Shown piece after piece: positions 23,765-36,372 of a DNA stretch of 64,000 nucleotides. The stretch comes from Rhodococcus pyridinivorans. Lineage in GTDB: Bacteria > Actinomycetota > Actinomycetes > Mycobacteriales > Mycobacteriaceae. Under the pieces are notes generated by a model. The model saw only the letters and a program-made list of their open reading frames with translations, had not been told where the DNA came from and did no database searches. The DNA lies in assembly GCF_900105195.1 (NCBI RefSeq), contig NZ_FNRX01000002.1:3162001-3226000 (forward strand), in the 5' to 3' direction. Position 1 is the first letter of the stretch, and every line of letters begins with the position of its first letter. The position numbers and the translations under genes are program-made.

Positions 23765-24948
23765 CAGTTCTTCTCTCCCTCGAGCATGCGGGTGAAACGA
23801 TCGAACAGGTAGGCGGCGTCGTGCGGTCCGGCCGCCGCTTCGGGGTGGTACTGCACGGAGAAGGCACGGCCGTCGAGGAGCTTGACGCCCTCGACCGCAC
23901 CGTCGTTGGCGCAGGTGTGGCTGACGACCGCGCGACCGAACGGTGTGTCGAACTCCTGGCCGGCCTCACCTTCGAGCGCGAACCCGTGGTTCTGCGCGGT
24001 GATCGCGATGCGGCCGGTCTCGTGCTCGACCACCGGGATGTTGATACCGCGGTGACCGAACTTCATCTTGTAGGTGCCCAGGCCGAGTGCGCGGCCGAGG
24101 ATCTGGTTGCCGAAGCAGATGCCGAACAGGGGCAGACCCTGGCCGAGCACCTCCTTGGTCAGGTGCACCGCGCCGTCGGCGGTCGCCGGGTCGCCCGGCC
24201 CGTTGGACAGGAAGACGCCGTCGGCCTTCAGGTCGAGGATGTCGTGCAGCGTCGCGGTGGACGGCAGCACGTGCACACGGATGCCGCGCTGGGCGAACAT
24301 GCGCGGGGTGTTGGTCTTGATGCCGAGGTCGATGGCCGCGACGGTGAAGCGGGCCTCGCCGTCGGTCGGTTCGACGACGTAGCCGGAGGTGGTGCTCACC
24401 TCGCCGGCGAGGTCGGCGCCGAGCATCGAGGGCTGGCTCTTCACCCGGTCGAGCAGGACGTCGATGTCGAGGTCGTCACCCTTCCAGGCGAGGGCGTCGC
24501 CGGAGAAGATGCCGGCGCGCATCGAACCGCGGGTGCGCAGGTGCCGCACGAGTGCGCGGGTGTCGATGCCCGCGAGACCCACGATGTTCTGCCGCTCGAG
24601 TTCGTCTTGCAGCGAGCCGGTGGCACGCCAGCTCGACACGCGACGCGAGGGGTCGCGGACGATGAAGCCGGCCACCCAGATCTTGGACTCGGCGTGATCG
24701 CCGGTGGGGCCGACGGACTCGTTGTCCTCGTGGTTCCAGCCGGTGTTGCCGATCTGCGGTGCCGTGGCCACCACGATCTGCCGGTGGTAGCTGGGATCGG
24801 TGAGGGTCTCCTGGTAGCCGGTCATGCCCGTGCTGAAGACGGCCTCGCCGAGGGTCTGTCCGACCGCACCGAAGGGGATGCCGCGGAAGACCCGTCCGTC
24901 CTCGAGGACCAGCACAGCCGTGCCGCCGCCGAATGTTCTGCCGCTCAT
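23764..24948 (-). CDS. carA: Carbamoyl-phosphate synthase small (glutaminase) subunit
   Basis: Provides ammonia from glutamine to CarB. It has 394 residues. The N-terminal domain has [20 protein letters not shown], and the class I amidotransferase domain has the nucleophile C278 in [13 protein letters not shown] with the histidine and glutamate partners in the C-terminal [12 protein letters not shown] segment. It is preceded by the small membrane-protein gene with a 117-base gap, the largest break inside the operon, and overlaps carB by one base. Confidence 0.97.
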
Positions 24949-25065
24949 GCGTTGTCTCCGTTCTTATCGACCGCACCAGAGCCGGCCGCACGGGCTGAGA
25001 TCTCGCGTGTCGTGATCGTCGTGTTGTTCGTCGTGATCGTCATCGTCGTTGTGATCGTCACCGTC

Positions 25066-25557
25066 TCAAGATTTTTCGTCGTTCCCGTTCGTCCAGAGCG
25101 GGTAGATCGACTTGTCGTCTCCGCGGAAGCCCGTGTCGATCTCGGTCCCCGAGGGCAGCTCCCAGCGGATGACCAGCACCCCGTCCTGGGACATGACCTT
25201 GCCGGCCAGCCCGCGCTCGGTGCGGATCGCACGGATCGAGTCCTGCGGGATCCAGATCGGGGATGCACCGTCGCGTTCGAGCAGCGCACCGGATCGGTAG
25301 CGCGACAGTTCCGCGTTCGCGCGGTGTCCGAGGTCGCCGACCGCGACGCGGTCCTGCCAGCTCGGCGCGAGGGTGCTGCCGACGTACAGGCCCGTGCTCG
25401 GCTCGACGAGCCGCTCCCCCAGCTCCGCGGGCACGGTCGGCAGTTCGCCGACCGCATCCCGCTGGCGTCGGGCGCGTCCCTTCCAGCCCTTCCACATCAG
25501 CAGGACGAGCACCACCCAGAGCGCGAGGAAACCGACGGTGATGAGAAAGCGATCCAT
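25066..25557 (-). CDS. Single-pass membrane protein of the pyr operon (Rv1382-like)
   Basis: A protein of 163 residues with one N-terminal transmembrane helix at about 5-22 (ITVGFLALWVVLVLLMW), a short basic stretch (KGWKGRARRQR) that should stay cytoplasmic, and a soluble beta-rich domain. Its function is unknown. A homologue sits between pyrC and carA in mycobacteria (Rv1382), so the position is conserved. It lies eight bases downstream of pyrC. Its C-terminal end is followed by a low-complexity stretch of repeated GTC/ATC triplets at about 25005-25060 that belongs to no gene. Confidence 0.85.
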   Translation of the reverse strand: MDRFLITVGFLALWVVLVLLMWKGWKGRARRQRDAVGELPTVPAELGERLVEPSTGLYVGSTLAPSWQDRVAVGDLGHRANAELSRYRSGALLERDGASPIWIPQDSIRAIRTERGLAGKVMSQDGVLVIRWELPSGTEIDTGFRGDDKSIYPLWTNGNDEKS

Positions 25558-25565
25558 GTCGGTTC

Positions 25566-26879
25566 CTACCTTTCGGTCGAGCGCGGGAACACCGCACCGT
25601 CGCGGGCGGTGATCCGTCCGCGCAACACGGTGGTGGTGACCCGGCCCGGCAGGGTCATGTCCTCGTAGGGCGTGTTGTGGGAGATGCTCGCGAGGTCGGG
25701 ACCGTGCACCGTCCACTCGGTATCCGGGTCGACGAGCACGATGTTCGCGGGTTCGCCCACCTCGAGCGGCCTGCCCTGGTCGTCGAGGCCCACGATCTCC
25801 GCGGGACGCTCGCTCATGACCTTCGCGACGCCGCGCCAGTCCAGCAGGCCAGGCCGGACCATCGTCTCGATCACGACGGACAACGCCGTCTCGAGTCCGA
25901 GCATTCCCGGACGTGCCTGTGAGAACTCGCAGCACTTGTCCTGTTCGGCGTGCGGGGCGTGGTCGGTGGCCACACAGTCGATGGTCCCGTCCGCGAGGCC
26001 GCGGCGCAGTGCTTCGACGTCGGATCTCTCGCGCAGCGGCGGATTGACCCGGTTGATGCCGTCGTAGCTCTCGAGACGCGAGTCGTCGAGGAGCAGGTGG
26101 TGCGGCGTGACCTCGGCGCTGATCGAGATGCCCTGCGAGCGTGCCCACCGGACGAGCTCGACGGTGCCGGCCGTCGACGCGTGGCAGATGTGCACGCGCG
26201 CTCCGGCGTCGCGGGCGAGCAGCGCGTCGCGGGCGACGATGGACTCCTCGGCGGCACGGGGCCAGCCGGTGAGGCCGAGACGCGCCGCGGTCGGTCCTTC
26301 GTGCGCGACGGCACCGACGGTCAGCCGCGGCTCCTCGGCGTGCTGGGCGATCAGGACACCGAGCGAGGCCGAGTACTCGAGCGCGCGACGCATGAGCAGC
26401 GGGTCGTAGACGCACTTGCCGTCGTCGGAGAACATCCGCACGCCACCGACACCGGCGGCCATCGTGCCCATCTCGGCGAGCTGCTTGCCCTCGAGTCCGA
26501 CGGTGACCGCACCCACGGGGTGGACGTCGACGAGCCCGACCTCGCGGCCGCGGCGCCACACGTGATCGGTGACGACCACCGAGTCGGCGACCGGATCGGT
26601 GTTGGCCATCGCGAACACCGCGGTGTACCCGCCGCGCGCCGCGGCGGCCGAGCCCGAATCGACGGTCTCGGTGTCCTCGCGGCCCGGTTCGCGCAGGTGC
26701 GTATGCAGGTCGACGAAGCCCGGGAGCATGATCTGCCCCGTGCCGTCGACGATCTCCGCGTCGTCGCCGACCTCGAGGTCGGTTCCGACGGCGAGGATCT
26801 GCTCGTCGCCGAGCAGCACGTCGACCGGATCGCCCTCGCCGTAGAGGCGGACGTTGCGGATGAGCACCTGCGGCGTCAC
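25566..26879 (-). CDS. pyrC: Dihydroorotase (type I)
   Basis: Closes carbamoyl aspartate to dihydroorotate. In 437 residues it has the metal ligands of the amidohydrolase fold: [17 protein letters not shown], the CHAST histidine and [13 protein letters not shown], plus NPPLRERSD. The GTG at 26879 was chosen for its ribosome-binding site, AGGAG eight bases upstream. An in-frame GTG at 26927 overlaps the pyrB stop as GTGA and would add a 16-residue Thr/Gly/His-rich leader (453 residues), so both starts remain possible. Confidence 0.94.
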   Translation of the reverse strand: MTPQVLIRNVRLYGEGDPVDVLLGDEQILAVGTDLEVGDDAEIVDGTGQIMLPGFVDLHTHLREPGREDTETVDSGSAAAARGGYTAVFAMANTDPVADSVVVTDHVWRRGREVGLVDVHPVGAVTVGLEGKQLAEMGTMAAGVGGVRMFSDDGKCVYDPLLMRRALEYSASLGVLIAQHAEEPRLTVGAVAHEGPTAARLGLTGWPRAAEESIVARDALLARDAGARVHICHASTAGTVELVRWARSQGISISAEVTPHHLLLDDSRLESYDGINRVNPPLRERSDVEALRRGLADGTIDCVATDHAPHAEQDKCCEFSQARPGMLGLETALSVVIETMVRPGLLDWRGVAKVMSERPAEIVGLDDQGRPLEVGEPANIVLVDPDTEWTVHGPDLASISHNTPYEDMTLPGRVTTTVLRGRITARDGAVFPRSTER

Positions 26880-26923
26880 CTGTGTGTCTCCTGTTCCTGT
26901 GTCTCCCGGGTGGGAAGTGTGGG

Positions 26924-28523
<1,600 letters not shown>

Positions 28524-28605
28524 TGCCTGACAGTTGTCGAGCCTATCAGCGTCGACGTCCGCCTCGGCACGGATGACGGGTGAAGCGCAACACAGGCCCG
28601 GATGC

Positions 28606-28647
28606 GTGAGCGGGCCCGGCGGGAGTCTTCCCACCGGGCCCGCTCAC
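28606..28647 (-). terminator. Terminator after nusB
   Basis: GTGAGCGGGCCCGG pairs perfectly with CCGGGCCCGCTCAC. A further GGG/CCC pair inside leaves a small loop of AGTCTT. It lies about 40 bases beyond the nusB stop and upstream of the pyrR promoter, separating the two operons. Confidence 0.85.
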
Positions 28648-28687
28648 GGTGCCTCGTGTCGTCGCTCACCCGAGAAGGGTGACGAAG

Positions 28688-29197
28688 TCAGGACTCGTTC
28701 GAGCCCTGATCCTGCGACTCCTGCGCCGGCCGGGCGAGGGTGGCAGCGGCTGCTGCACGCACCTGGTCGGCGACAGTGACGATCTGACCCAGCACCCCGT
28801 TGACGAAGGCCGGCGAATCGTCGGTGGACAGCTGCTTCGCCAGCTCGACCGCCTCGTCGACGGCCACCACGGGCGGCACGTCGGTCGCGTGGAAGAGCTC
28901 CCACACCGCGATGCGCAGGATCGCGCGGTCGACGGCGGGAAGGCGGTCCAGCGTCCATTCGTGCAGGTGATCGGCGATCACTCGGTCGGTCTCGTCGAGG
29001 TTGTCGGCGACACCGCGGATGATGGTCTGCGCGTATGCCGGCACCGGCGCGACCTGGTCGTCGTCGATCGCGAGTTCGACGCGATCGGCGGCGAGGTCGA
29101 CGGGGTGCACGTCGCGGGCCTCGGCCTCGAAGAGCAGGTCCACGGCGCGCTTGCGGGCCTTGTGGCGGGCCCCGAGCTTCTTCTGGTTACCGGACAC
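28688..29197 (-). CDS. nusB: Transcription antitermination factor NusB
   Basis: Binds boxA RNA with NusE (S10) during rRNA transcription. The 169 residues form an all-helical domain: [20 protein letters not shown] at the N-terminus, [21 protein letters not shown] and [24 protein letters not shown] towards the end, followed by a Gln/Ala-rich tail. The start GTG lies directly after the efp stop (TGAGTG), so the pair is coupled. It ends the pepQ-efp-nusB operon. Confidence 0.95.
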   Translation of the reverse strand: MSGNQKKLGARHKARKRAVDLLFEAEARDVHPVDLAADRVELAIDDDQVAPVPAYAQTIIRGVADNLDETDRVIADHLHEWTLDRLPAVDRAILRIAVWELFHATDVPPVVAVDEAVELAKQLSTDDSPAFVNGVLGQIVTVADQVRAAAAATLARPAQESQDQGSNES

Positions 29198-29761
29198 TCA
29201 GGAATTCACTCGCCCGAGGTAGCTGCCGTCGCGGGAATCGACCTTGAGCTTGTCGCCGGTGTTGATGAACAGCGGAACCTGGATCTCGGCGCCGGTCTCG
29301 AGGGTCGCGGGCTTGGTGCCGCCGGTGGAGCGGTCGCCCTGCAGGCCCGGATCGGTGTGCTGGACGACGAGCTCGACCGTGACCGGGAGCTCGACGAACA
29401 GCGGGACGTCCTCGTGCGTGGCGACCTGCACGGGCATGTTCTCGAGCAGGAAGTTGGCGCTGTCGCCGAGCAGTTCGGGCGAGATGGTGATCTGGTCGTA
29501 GGTCTCGCCGTCCATGAAGACGTAGTCGGTGCCGTCGTTGTAGAGGTAGGTCATGTCGCGGCGATCGACGGTGGCGGTCTCGACCTTGACACCGGCATTC
29601 CAGGTCTTGTCGACGGTCTTGCCCGACGTCACATTCTTGAGCTTCGTGCGCACGAAAGCAGGACCCTTGCCCGGCTTGACGTGCTGGAACTCGATGATCT
29701 GCCAGAGCTGTCCGTCGATTTTCAGAACGAGGCCGTTCTTGAAGTCACTGGTGTCAGCCAC
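29198..29761 (-). CDS. efp: Elongation factor P
   Basis: Relieves ribosome stalling at polyproline. The 187-residue protein has three beta-barrel domains. The N-terminal loop carries lysine in [12 protein letters not shown] at the position that enters the peptidyl-transferase centre, and the C-terminal signature is [20 protein letters not shown]. The start is a GTG. It is followed at once by nusB and preceded by pepQ with a 34-base gap, the order seen in mycobacteria. Confidence 0.97.
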   Translation of the reverse strand: MADTSDFKNGLVLKIDGQLWQIIEFQHVKPGKGPAFVRTKLKNVTSGKTVDKTWNAGVKVETATVDRRDMTYLYNDGTDYVFMDGETYDQITISPELLGDSANFLLENMPVQVATHEDVPLFVELPVTVELVVQHTDPGLQGDRSTGGTKPATLETGAEIQVPLFINTGDKLKVDSRDGSYLGRVNS

Positions 29762-29795
29762 TTGGTTCGTGTCTCCTAGGGTCGAGGAACCGCCC

Positions 29796-30893
29796 TCAAA
29801 TGACGGTCAATGTCTTGTCGGTGAGCGTGAGCAACTCCGGAGTATGCTCCCGCACCACGAGCGTGTCTTCGATCCGCACGCCTCCGCGCCCCGAGAAGTA
29901 CACGCCCGGCTCGACGGTCACCGCCGCACCGGCGACAAGTGTACCGGTCGCCGCGGCGCCGATTCCGGGCGCTTCGTGGATCTCGAGGCCGACTCCGTGG
30001 CCCAGCCCGTGCAGGAACAGGTCGGCGTAGCCGGCTTCGGCGATCACGGTGCGCGCGGCGGCGTCCACCGCGGCGCAGTCGACACCGGGCGCGAGCGCCT
30101 CGCGTCCGGCCTGCTGCGCGCGCAGGACCAGCTCGTACAGGTCGCGCTGCCAGTCCGCGACGCGGCTCAGCACGTAGGTGCGCGTCATGTCGGAGTGGTA
30201 ACCGCCGATCTGCGCCCCGAAGTCGAGTTTCACGAAGTCGCCCTCCGCGAGGACCGCGCCGGTCGGGCGATGGTGCGGGATCGCCGAATTGGCACCGGCG
30301 GCGACGATCGTCTCGAAGGAGATGCCGTCGGCACCGTGCTCGAACATGCGCCATTCGAGGTCGCGGGCGACCTCCTTCTCGGTTCGACCCGGACGCAGAC
30401 CGCCCGCCGCGATGAGGTCCGCCAGTGCGCGATCGGCCGCACCGCATGCCTCGCGCAACAGACCGATCTCGTGTTCGTCCTTCACGGCCCGCAGGTGTTC
30501 GACGAGCCCGGGAGCGGGAACGAAGCGGACGGACACGCCGAGCTCGCCCCACCGCGACCGTTCGTCGACCGTGACGACGTGACTCTCGAATCCCCAACGC
30601 GCAGAACCTGTTCCGAACTCGGTGACGAGGTGGGCGGCCGACGACCGGGCGATCACGGCCCGCAGGTCGGGGACCTGCTCCCCCACCTGCGTGACGTAGC
30701 GGCCGTCGGTGCAGATGACGGTGCGCGTCTCGTTCTCGTCGTCCTCGGTGGAGACGATCAGCGCCGCGTTGGATCCCGTGAAGCCCGTGAGGTAGCGGAT
30801 ACCGGTCAGATCGGTCACCAGCAGCGCATCGAGTTCGCGTTCGGCGAGCAGCGCACGCAGCGCTCGACGGCGGGAGGCGTGGTCGGCAGACAT
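29796..30893 (-). CDS. pepQ: Xaa-Pro dipeptidase/aminopeptidase (M24 family)
   Basis: Cleaves peptides before proline. The 365 residues have a creatinase-like N-terminal domain to about 130 and a pita-bread catalytic domain with the five metal ligands in order: two Asp in [18 protein letters not shown], His in [16 protein letters not shown], Glu in VEPGVYF and Glu in RIEDTLVV. Its proximity to efp, which also deals with proline-rich chains, is conserved in actinobacteria. The ATG start is 75 bases from the divergent B-4DMT gene. Confidence 0.94.
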   Translation of the reverse strand: MSADHASRRRALRALLAERELDALLVTDLTGIRYLTGFTGSNAALIVSTEDDENETRTVICTDGRYVTQVGEQVPDLRAVIARSSAAHLVTEFGTGSARWGFESHVVTVDERSRWGELGVSVRFVPAPGLVEHLRAVKDEHEIGLLREACGAADRALADLIAAGGLRPGRTEKEVARDLEWRMFEHGADGISFETIVAAGANSAIPHHRPTGAVLAEGDFVKLDFGAQIGGYHSDMTRTYVLSRVADWQRDLYELVLRAQQAGREALAPGVDCAAVDAAARTVIAEAGYADLFLHGLGHGVGLEIHEAPGIGAAATGTLVAGAAVTVEPGVYFSGRGGVRIEDTLVVREHTPELLTLTDKTLTVI

Positions 30894-30968
30894 ATCGCTC
30901 AACCTACCGCGATCACGGCTGTGGGACGGGACACACTGTCGGCTTCGCCACCCGTTACGCTGAGGTAC

Positions 30969-31565
30969 ATGAAACCCTGGTTGCTCCGCGGACTCGGGCT
31001 CGCCCTGGTCCACGTGGTCGTGCGCGTCCTGCTCGGTGCCGCTCTCATCCAGTGGCCGTTGCAGGGATCGGTACTGCGCTGGCTGGGCTTCGCCGTGGTG
31101 GTCGTCGCAGCGTTCGTCTGGGCCGGTCTCGACGGCATCCGCGACCACCGCGCCCATCCCGACGCCGACGAGGGCGACGACCTGACGATGCGCTGGCTCG
31201 CCGCCGGTGCGGTCACCGGCCTGGTCGGCGGGGTCCTCACCTGGCTCGTCGACACCGTCACCCCGATGCCGGTGGGTGTGACGTCCCTGTTCTTCGAGAT
31301 CACCTCCGGTGCCGCGTTCACCGTGCTTCTGGTATTCCTGCCGGCGATGGCGGCGGTGACGCTGGGCCGGTTCTTCGCGCGCCGGAACGAGCGCAAGGCC
31401 GCCCGCGACGACGACTGGTCGGTCCACCGCGATCACCACGCGCCCGCAGGCGTCGGAGCGGCCGCGGGTTCCGCTCCCGCGAACTCCGCGCAGCAGACCG
31501 ATCCCGCCTGGCGCAGCGACGACTCGCCCACCGAGGTGTTCCCGAGGGTCGATCCGAAACAGTGA
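30969..31565 (+). CDS. B-4DMT family membrane protein
   Basis: A 198-residue membrane protein with four predicted transmembrane segments, at roughly 6-26, 36-53, 75-95 and 108-132. A charged cytoplasmic loop (DHRAHPDADEGDDLTMRW) and a hydrophilic, Ala/Asp-rich tail from about residue 135 are also seen. The pattern WLLRGLGLALVHVVVRVLLG and SVLRWLGFAVVVV matches the actinobacterial B-4DMT family, thought to be half-size drug/metabolite transporters; the substrate is unknown. It is divergent from pepQ, as its homologue is in mycobacteria. Confidence 0.85.
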   Translation: MKPWLLRGLGLALVHVVVRVLLGAALIQWPLQGSVLRWLGFAVVVVAAFVWAGLDGIRDHRAHPDADEGDDLTMRWLAAGAVTGLVGGVLTWLVDTVTPMPVGVTSLFFEITSGAAFTVLLVFLPAMAAVTLGRFFARRNERKAARDDDWSVHRDHHAPAGVGAAAGSAPANSAQQTDPAWRSDDSPTEVFPRVDPKQ

Positions 31566-31597
31566 GACCCGAGTAGTGAGACCCACAGCAGTGAGAC

Positions 31598-31627
31598 CAC
31601 CCGCCGCCGCACATCCGGGGGCGGGTG
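31598..31627 (+). terminator. Possible terminator after the B-4DMT gene
   Basis: CACCCGCC and GGCGGGTG enclose a 14-base loop, 33 bases after the stop codon and just before TTTTCC-like sequence. The wide loop makes it a moderate candidate. Confidence 0.45.
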
Positions 31628-31683
31628 CTCAGTTTTCCGAGTTGTGACGGTCAGTAGAGGTAGCCGACCCCGAGGAGCCGACC

Positions 31684-32295
31684 ATGACCGACATCACCGA
31701 GACGCTCGACCTGACTCCCGCGACCCGCCGGATGGAGCGCATCCTGGCGGGGATCGACGACGCCCAGTTGCCGGGGCCCACACCGTGTTCCGAGACCTCC
31801 GTCGGTGCGCTCGTCGACCACGTGCTGGGCCTGTCCCTTGCGTTCACGGCCGCGGCGCGCAAGGACATCGGCCCGCACACCGACACTCCCCCGCAGCTCA
31901 CGAGCGAACTGCCGCCGGACTGGCGACGTCTCGTTCCCGACCGGCTCGGCGACCTCCGCCGAACGTGGAGCGATCCCGCAGCCTGGGAGGGCATGACGCG
32001 CGCGGGCGGCCTCGACCTGCCCGCGCCGGTCGCCGGACTCGTCACGCTCGACGAACTCGTCGTCCACGGCTGGGACCTCGCCGTGGCCACGGGACAGCAG
32101 TACTCCTGCGAGCCCGACGAAATCGCCGCGTGTACCGCATTCGCGGAGAGCATCACCGACGAGGAACGCGTCGCCGACGGGGGCGGCCTGTTCGGTCCGG
32201 CCGTCCGGGTGGGCGACGACGCTCCGCCGCTGGACCGCCTGATCGGACTGACCGGGCGCGACCCGTCGTGGAGACCGCCCGCATCGGCCGGGTGA
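31684..32295 (+). CDS. TIGR03086 / maleylpyruvate isomerase-like family protein
   Basis: A 203-residue protein of the DinB-like four-helix family, called TIGR03086 or mycothiol-dependent maleylpyruvate isomerase-like. Typical features are PCSETSVGALVDHVLGLSLAF near the N-terminus, with a metal-type histidine, and LDELVVHGWDLAVATGQ in the middle. Such proteins may use mycothiol or bind metals, but the reaction here is unknown. The ATG follows GAGGAGCCGACC, a good ribosome-binding site. It is convergent with aroB, with stops only two bases apart. Confidence 0.8.
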   Translation: MTDITETLDLTPATRRMERILAGIDDAQLPGPTPCSETSVGALVDHVLGLSLAFTAAARKDIGPHTDTPPQLTSELPPDWRRLVPDRLGDLRRTWSDPAAWEGMTRAGGLDLPAPVAGLVTLDELVVHGWDLAVATGQQYSCEPDEIAACTAFAESITDEERVADGGGLFGPAVRVGDDAPPLDRLIGLTGRDPSWRPPASAG

Positions 32296-32297
32296 CG

Positions 32298-33970
<1,673 letters not shown>

Positions 33971-33974
33971 GCGA

Positions 33975-35162
33975 TCACCGCGGCGGCCGCGCCGCGATGC
34001 CCTTCAGGTAGTGGTCGATGTTGCTCACGGTCTCGGCGAGCGAGTCGCCGCCGAACTTCTCGAGGGCGGCCTGCGCGACGACGAGGGCGACCATCGCCTC
34101 GGCGACGACACCCGCCGCGGGCACCGCGCACACGTCGGAACGCTGGTGGATCGCGACGGCCTCGTCGCCGGTGGTCATGTCGACCGTCGACAGGGCGCGC
34201 GGCACGGTCGAGATCGGCTTCATCGCCGCCCGCACGCGCAGGGCCTCACCGTTGGTCATGCCACCTTCGATGCCGCCGGCGCGGTTGCTCGAGCGGAGCA
34301 CACCGTCGAGGCCGGGCTTCATCTCGTCGTGGGCAGCGCTGCCGCGGCGACGCGCGGTCTCGAAGCCGTCGCCGACCTCGACACCCTTGATGGCCTGGAT
34401 CCCCATGAGGGCCGCGGCCAGTCGCGCGTCGAGGCGATCGGCACCGCTGACGAACGAACCGAGGCCCACGGGCAGCCCGTGCACCACGACCTCGACGATT
34501 CCGCCGAGGGTGTCGCCGTCGCGCTTGGCGGCCTCGATCTCGGCGATCATGGATTCCTCGGTGGCCTTGTCGTAGGCACGCACTGGGCTCGCGTCGATCG
34601 CGGCGAGATCGTCGGCACCGGGTTCGGGGCCGACATAGGGATCGGATGCGCCGATGGAGATGACATGCGAGACGACCTCGGCGCCGAACGCCTGGCGCAG
34701 GAAGTTCCGGGCAACCGTGCCGGCCGCCACGCGTGCTGCGGTCTCCCGGGCGCTGGCGCGCTCGAGGACGGGACGCGCGTCGTCGAAGCCGTACTTGAGC
34801 ATGCCCGCGAAGTCGGCGTGGCCGGGGCGGGGACGGGTCAGCGGCGCGTTGCGCGCCTGACCTTCGAGCAGTTCGGCATCGACCGGGTCGGCGGCCATGA
34901 TGGTTTCCCACTTGGGCCATTCGGTGTTGCCGATCTCGATCGCGATCGGGCCGCCCAGGGTGCGTCCGTGCCGGACGCCACCGATCACGGTGACCTTGTC
35001 GGCCTCGAACTTCATGCGTGCGCCGCGGCCGTAGCCCAGTCGCCGTCGCGCGAGTTGCTCCGAGATGTCGTTCGACGTCACCTCGACTCCGGCGACCATC
35101 CCCTCGAGCATCGCGACGAGAGCGGGACCATGGGATTCTCCAGCAGTTATCCAACGCAGCAC
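33975..35162 (-). CDS. aroC: Chorismate synthase
   Basis: Final common step of aromatic synthesis, using reduced FMN. The 395 residues have the signatures [18 protein letters not shown] at the start, [14 protein letters not shown], the [18 protein letters not shown] loop and a late [11 protein letters not shown] segment. It is transcribed in front of aroK and aroB. Upstream on the same strand lies the frameshifted prepilin peptidase gene, 48 bases away. Confidence 0.97.
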   Translation of the reverse strand: MLRWITAGESHGPALVAMLEGMVAGVEVTSNDISEQLARRRLGYGRGARMKFEADKVTVIGGVRHGRTLGGPIAIEIGNTEWPKWETIMAADPVDAELLEGQARNAPLTRPRPGHADFAGMLKYGFDDARPVLERASARETAARVAAGTVARNFLRQAFGAEVVSHVISIGASDPYVGPEPGADDLAAIDASPVRAYDKATEESMIAEIEAAKRDGDTLGGIVEVVVHGLPVGLGSFVSGADRLDARLAAALMGIQAIKGVEVGDGFETARRRGSAAHDEMKPGLDGVLRSSNRAGGIEGGMTNGEALRVRAAMKPISTVPRALSTVDMTTGDEAVAIHQRSDVCAVPAAGVVAEAMVALVVAQAALEKFGGDSLAETVSNIDHYLKGIAARPPR

Positions 35163-35210
35163 AGGTCCATCCTTCCATGTTCGTCCGCCGACTCGACATG
35201 CCGCCCCTGG

Positions 35211-35839
35211 TCAACCCGTCGAGATCACCGCCAGCGCCGCGGCGGCGCACATCGACGGTCCGTGCGGAAGCACGCGCGGAGCGGCACGCACACCCCCGCG
35301 GCGGGCCTCCCGGAGCCGCAGAAACAGGGACGCACCTGCGGTGAGGACGGATGGGAGCAGTGCACCGAGGAGCACCGCCGAGGGGCCGGCGAGTCCGGTG
35401 ACGGCACCGAGCCCGAGGGCGAGTTTGACGTCGCCCGCACCCACCGACCGCGGCACCGCGAGGTGGGTGATCAACAACGGTGCCGCGAGCAGAAGTGCAC
35501 CGGCGAACGCCGCCCGGCCGTGCCCCGTCGCCGCGGCCACGCCGAGGATCGTGCCCGCTCCCCGAGCGTCAGCACGTTCGGCAGACGCCGCACGAGCAGG
35601 TCCACGGCGCTCAGGCACACGCACCACCATCCGAACATCGCTGCTCCGACGACCGCCGCGCCCGTGGTGATCGAGACCGCGACGAGTGCGGCTGCCGCGC
35701 ATGCCGCCTCGCACGAACCCGGCAGCGGCCGACGACCGGCCGTTCTTCCCGCCACCACGCGCACGATCGCTCCCACGCCCACGCCGAGAACCACCATCGC
35801 GAGCTCACCCACCGTCTCCCCTGCCACGACCCGGAGCAT
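35211..35839 (-). pseudogene. Type IV prepilin peptidase (A24) gene with a single-base frameshift
   Basis: The N-terminal half, from the ATG at 35839, reads a hydrophobic protein with MFGWWCVCLSAVDLLVRRLP, carrying the first catalytic Asp. The C-terminal half, in another frame, reads GAGTILGVAAATGHGRAA and then VGAGDVKLALGLGAVTGLAG, carrying the GxGD motif with the second Asp. The join is at about 35558-35566, where one missing base turns LTLPGAG into LTLGER. Neither fragment alone has both catalytic aspartates. A peptidase of this type sits near aroC in mycobacteria and rhodococci. It may be true decay or a sequencing error in a CCCC run. Confidence 0.75.
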
Positions 35840-35991
35840 CCCCCATCCACACTCGCCGGCAGGGCGTTCGCGCGGTGTCCGGCCCGGTCCTGTGGACAGG
35901 CACGTCTCCTGTGGACAAAGCCGCACAGTGCGGCGATCGTCCTGCGAGGATTGCCGGAGTCTGTCGGTTCCGGTCGGAAGGTTCTGGTCGA

Positions 35992-36372
35992 ATGGAGATT
36001 TCGTCGCTGCTCGAACACGTGGGCACGGCCATCGACGTCGTCGGAGTCGGCGTCATGGTGATCGGCGCATTGGCGGCGACGTGGATCGCGGCGACCGCGC
36101 GGCGGCGCGGACCGGGTTCGGAGATCTACGAGCCGTACCGGCGCAATCTCGGCCGGTCGATCCTGCTCGGCCTCGAATTCCTGGTCGCCGCCGACATCAT
36201 CAAGACCGTCGCCGTCACGCCGACCTTCACATCGGTGGGTGTGCTGGCGGTCATCGTGCTCATCCGCACCTTCCTGAGCTGGTCGCTGCAGCTGGAGATC
36301 GACGGCCGGTGGCCGTGGCAGCGTTCGGCTCCCGACGCCGAGACGACGACCGGCACGACGCCGGCTACCTGA
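35992..36372 (+). CDS. DUF1622 family membrane protein
   Basis: A 126-residue membrane protein with three hydrophobic helices, at about 14-34, 52-73 and 78-96. It contains the family-like YRRNLGRSILLGLEFLVAAD segment and DIIKTVAVTPT. The function of DUF1622 is unknown. The ATG was chosen because the hydrophobic domain begins right after it; upstream codons are unlike protein. It is convergent with the sigma factor gene, overlapping its end by eight bases. Confidence 0.8.
   Translation: MEISSLLEHVGTAIDVVGVGVMVIGALAATWIAATARRRGPGSEIYEPYRRNLGRSILLGLEFLVAADIIKTVAVTPTFTSVGVLAVIVLIRTFLSWSLQLEIDGRWPWQRSAPDAETTTGTTPAT

Noticed and set aside
25005..25065. GTC/ATC triplet repeats between carA and the membrane-protein gene as a possible CRISPR or regulatory array
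   Set aside because: Simple degenerate triplet repetition with no spacers or palindromes. It resembles low-complexity slippage.
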